Source of the DNA: Mycolicibacterium rhodesiae | Lineage (GTDB): Bacteria > Actinomycetota > Actinomycetes > Mycobacteriales > Mycobacteriaceae | Assembly (NCBI RefSeq): GCF_002086695.1 | Contig: NZ_MVIH01000002.1 | Span: forward strand, 124,001 to 188,000 | Direction: 5' to 3' | DNA: 64,000 nucleotides | Shown here: positions 63,619 through 64,000 of the stretch, in pieces | How positions within the stretch are numbered: position 1 is the stretch's first letter | Layout of the letters: each line of letters starts with the position of its first letter | Notes under the pieces: generated by a model | What the model was told of the DNA's origin: nothing | The model's input: the letters and a program-made list of their open reading frames with translations, nothing else | Database searches by the model: none | Program-made: the position numbers and the translations under genes

Positions 63619-64000
63619 TCAAACCCCTGCGCTCGGGGCCCGGCTGAGCCAGCTGGCCGCCGAGGCACCTGATCGTCCTGCCGTGTCGTGCGAGGGCCGC
63701 ACCGTCACCCGCGCGCAGCTGGAGTCGGCCTCGAACCGGCTGGCCCGCGCCTACGCCGAACTGGGAGTCAGCCAAGGCGATTACGTGACGATCGCGGTGG
63801 CCAACTCGATCGAGTGGGTGCAGGCGACGGTGGCGGTGTGGAAGCTCGGCGCCATCCCGCAACCGCTGTCGCCGCGAATGCCGGACGCCGAGTTCGAGGG
63901 GCTGCTCGAGTTGAAGCCGCGCGCCCTGCTGGTGGGCCGTGCCGACCCGCGCGGGGTGGTGCCGTCGGTGCCCGCCGACTTCACCGGACGTGCCGACCTG
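63611..64000 (+). CDS. Acyl-CoA ligase (AMP-binding family), N-terminal part, runs off the right edge
   Basis: ATG 63611 overlaps the lactonase stop (63616-63618). The first 130 residues are in the window: RDQTPALGARLSQLAAEAPDR, then PAVSCEGRTVTRAQLESASNRLAR, VTIAVANSIEWVQATVAVWKLGAIPQPLSPRMPD. This is the N-terminal domain of an ANL-superfamily ligase of the FadD4/bile-acid-CoA-ligase kind; the P-loop and catalytic lysine are beyond the edge. Pairing with a lactonase suggests the lactone is opened, then activated as a CoA ester. Confidence 0.8.
   Translation, partial: MRDQTPALGARLSQLAAEAPDRPAVSCEGRTVTRAQLESASNRLARAYAELGVSQGDYVTIAVANSIEWVQATVAVWKLGAIPQPLSPRMPDAEFEGLLELKPRALLVGRADPRGVVPSVPADFTGRADL

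Overview
The window is GC-rich and reads as a chromosome segment of a fast-growing, non-tuberculous mycobacterium (Mycobacterium/Mycolicibacterium). The evidence is the density of FadD/FadE/Pks/MmpL/Pap genes, an AftD arabinosyltransferase, an AAC(2')-I acetyltransferase, DosR-type boxes, and gene order matching, from memory, two M. tuberculosis blocks (Rv0265c-Rv0262c and Rv0250c-Rv0236c). No rRNA, tRNA, IS element, phage gene or CRISPR array was seen.

Layout. (1) 1-7780 is an accessory acyl-CoA catabolic cluster: a ferredoxin and a luciferase-like flavin oxidoreductase run leftward. A crotonase-fold protein without the usual catalytic glutamates, a two-subunit acyl-CoA dehydrogenase and a 1045-residue protein made of two complete acyl-CoA ligases run rightward. 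(2) 7777-15735 holds a POT peptide transporter, an L,D-transpeptidase, small exported proteins, LysG, a P450, a TetR regulator with a palindromic operator, a siderophore-interacting flavoprotein and LysE. The LysG/LysE pair is split by about 3.4 kb, but a candidate LysG box remains before lysE. (3) 15745-19589 is the fecB2-pxpB-pxpC-aac(2') block with a YhhQ-type transporter inserted. (4) 19753-23623 is a marR-mmpS-mmpL export operon. (5) 24618-28532 is the Rv0250c-sdh1 operon (succinate dehydrogenase 1), with a CRP-like site upstream.

(6) 29422-48721 is a trehalose polyphleate (TPP) type glycolipid locus: fatty acyl-AMP ligase, Gap-family protein, PE-PPE-domain acyltransferase, MmpL10, PapA3 and a bimodular 3661-residue polyketide synthase. 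The ligase would load a fatty acid on the synthase, which extends it with malonyl units. PapA3 would acylate trehalose, MmpL10 would export the lipid, and the PE-PPE enzyme would finish acylation outside the membrane. (7) 49025-63618 carries the conserved lipid/cell-envelope block fadE5, fadA2, fabG4, htdX, a TetR gene, lpqI, a small membrane protein, aftD and a phosphotriesterase-like lactonase. A foreign-looking alpha/beta hydrolase behind two DosR-like boxes sits between fadE5 and fadA2. The window ends inside another acyl-CoA ligase.

The regulatory layer is readable. There are divergent palindromic operators, a TTAC...GTAA palindrome shared by the fadE5 and fadA2/fabG4 promoters, two CRP-like sites, two DosR boxes, several strong hairpin terminators, and at least five genes that look leaderless (a -10-like hexamer 6-7 nt before the start codon and no Shine-Dalgarno).
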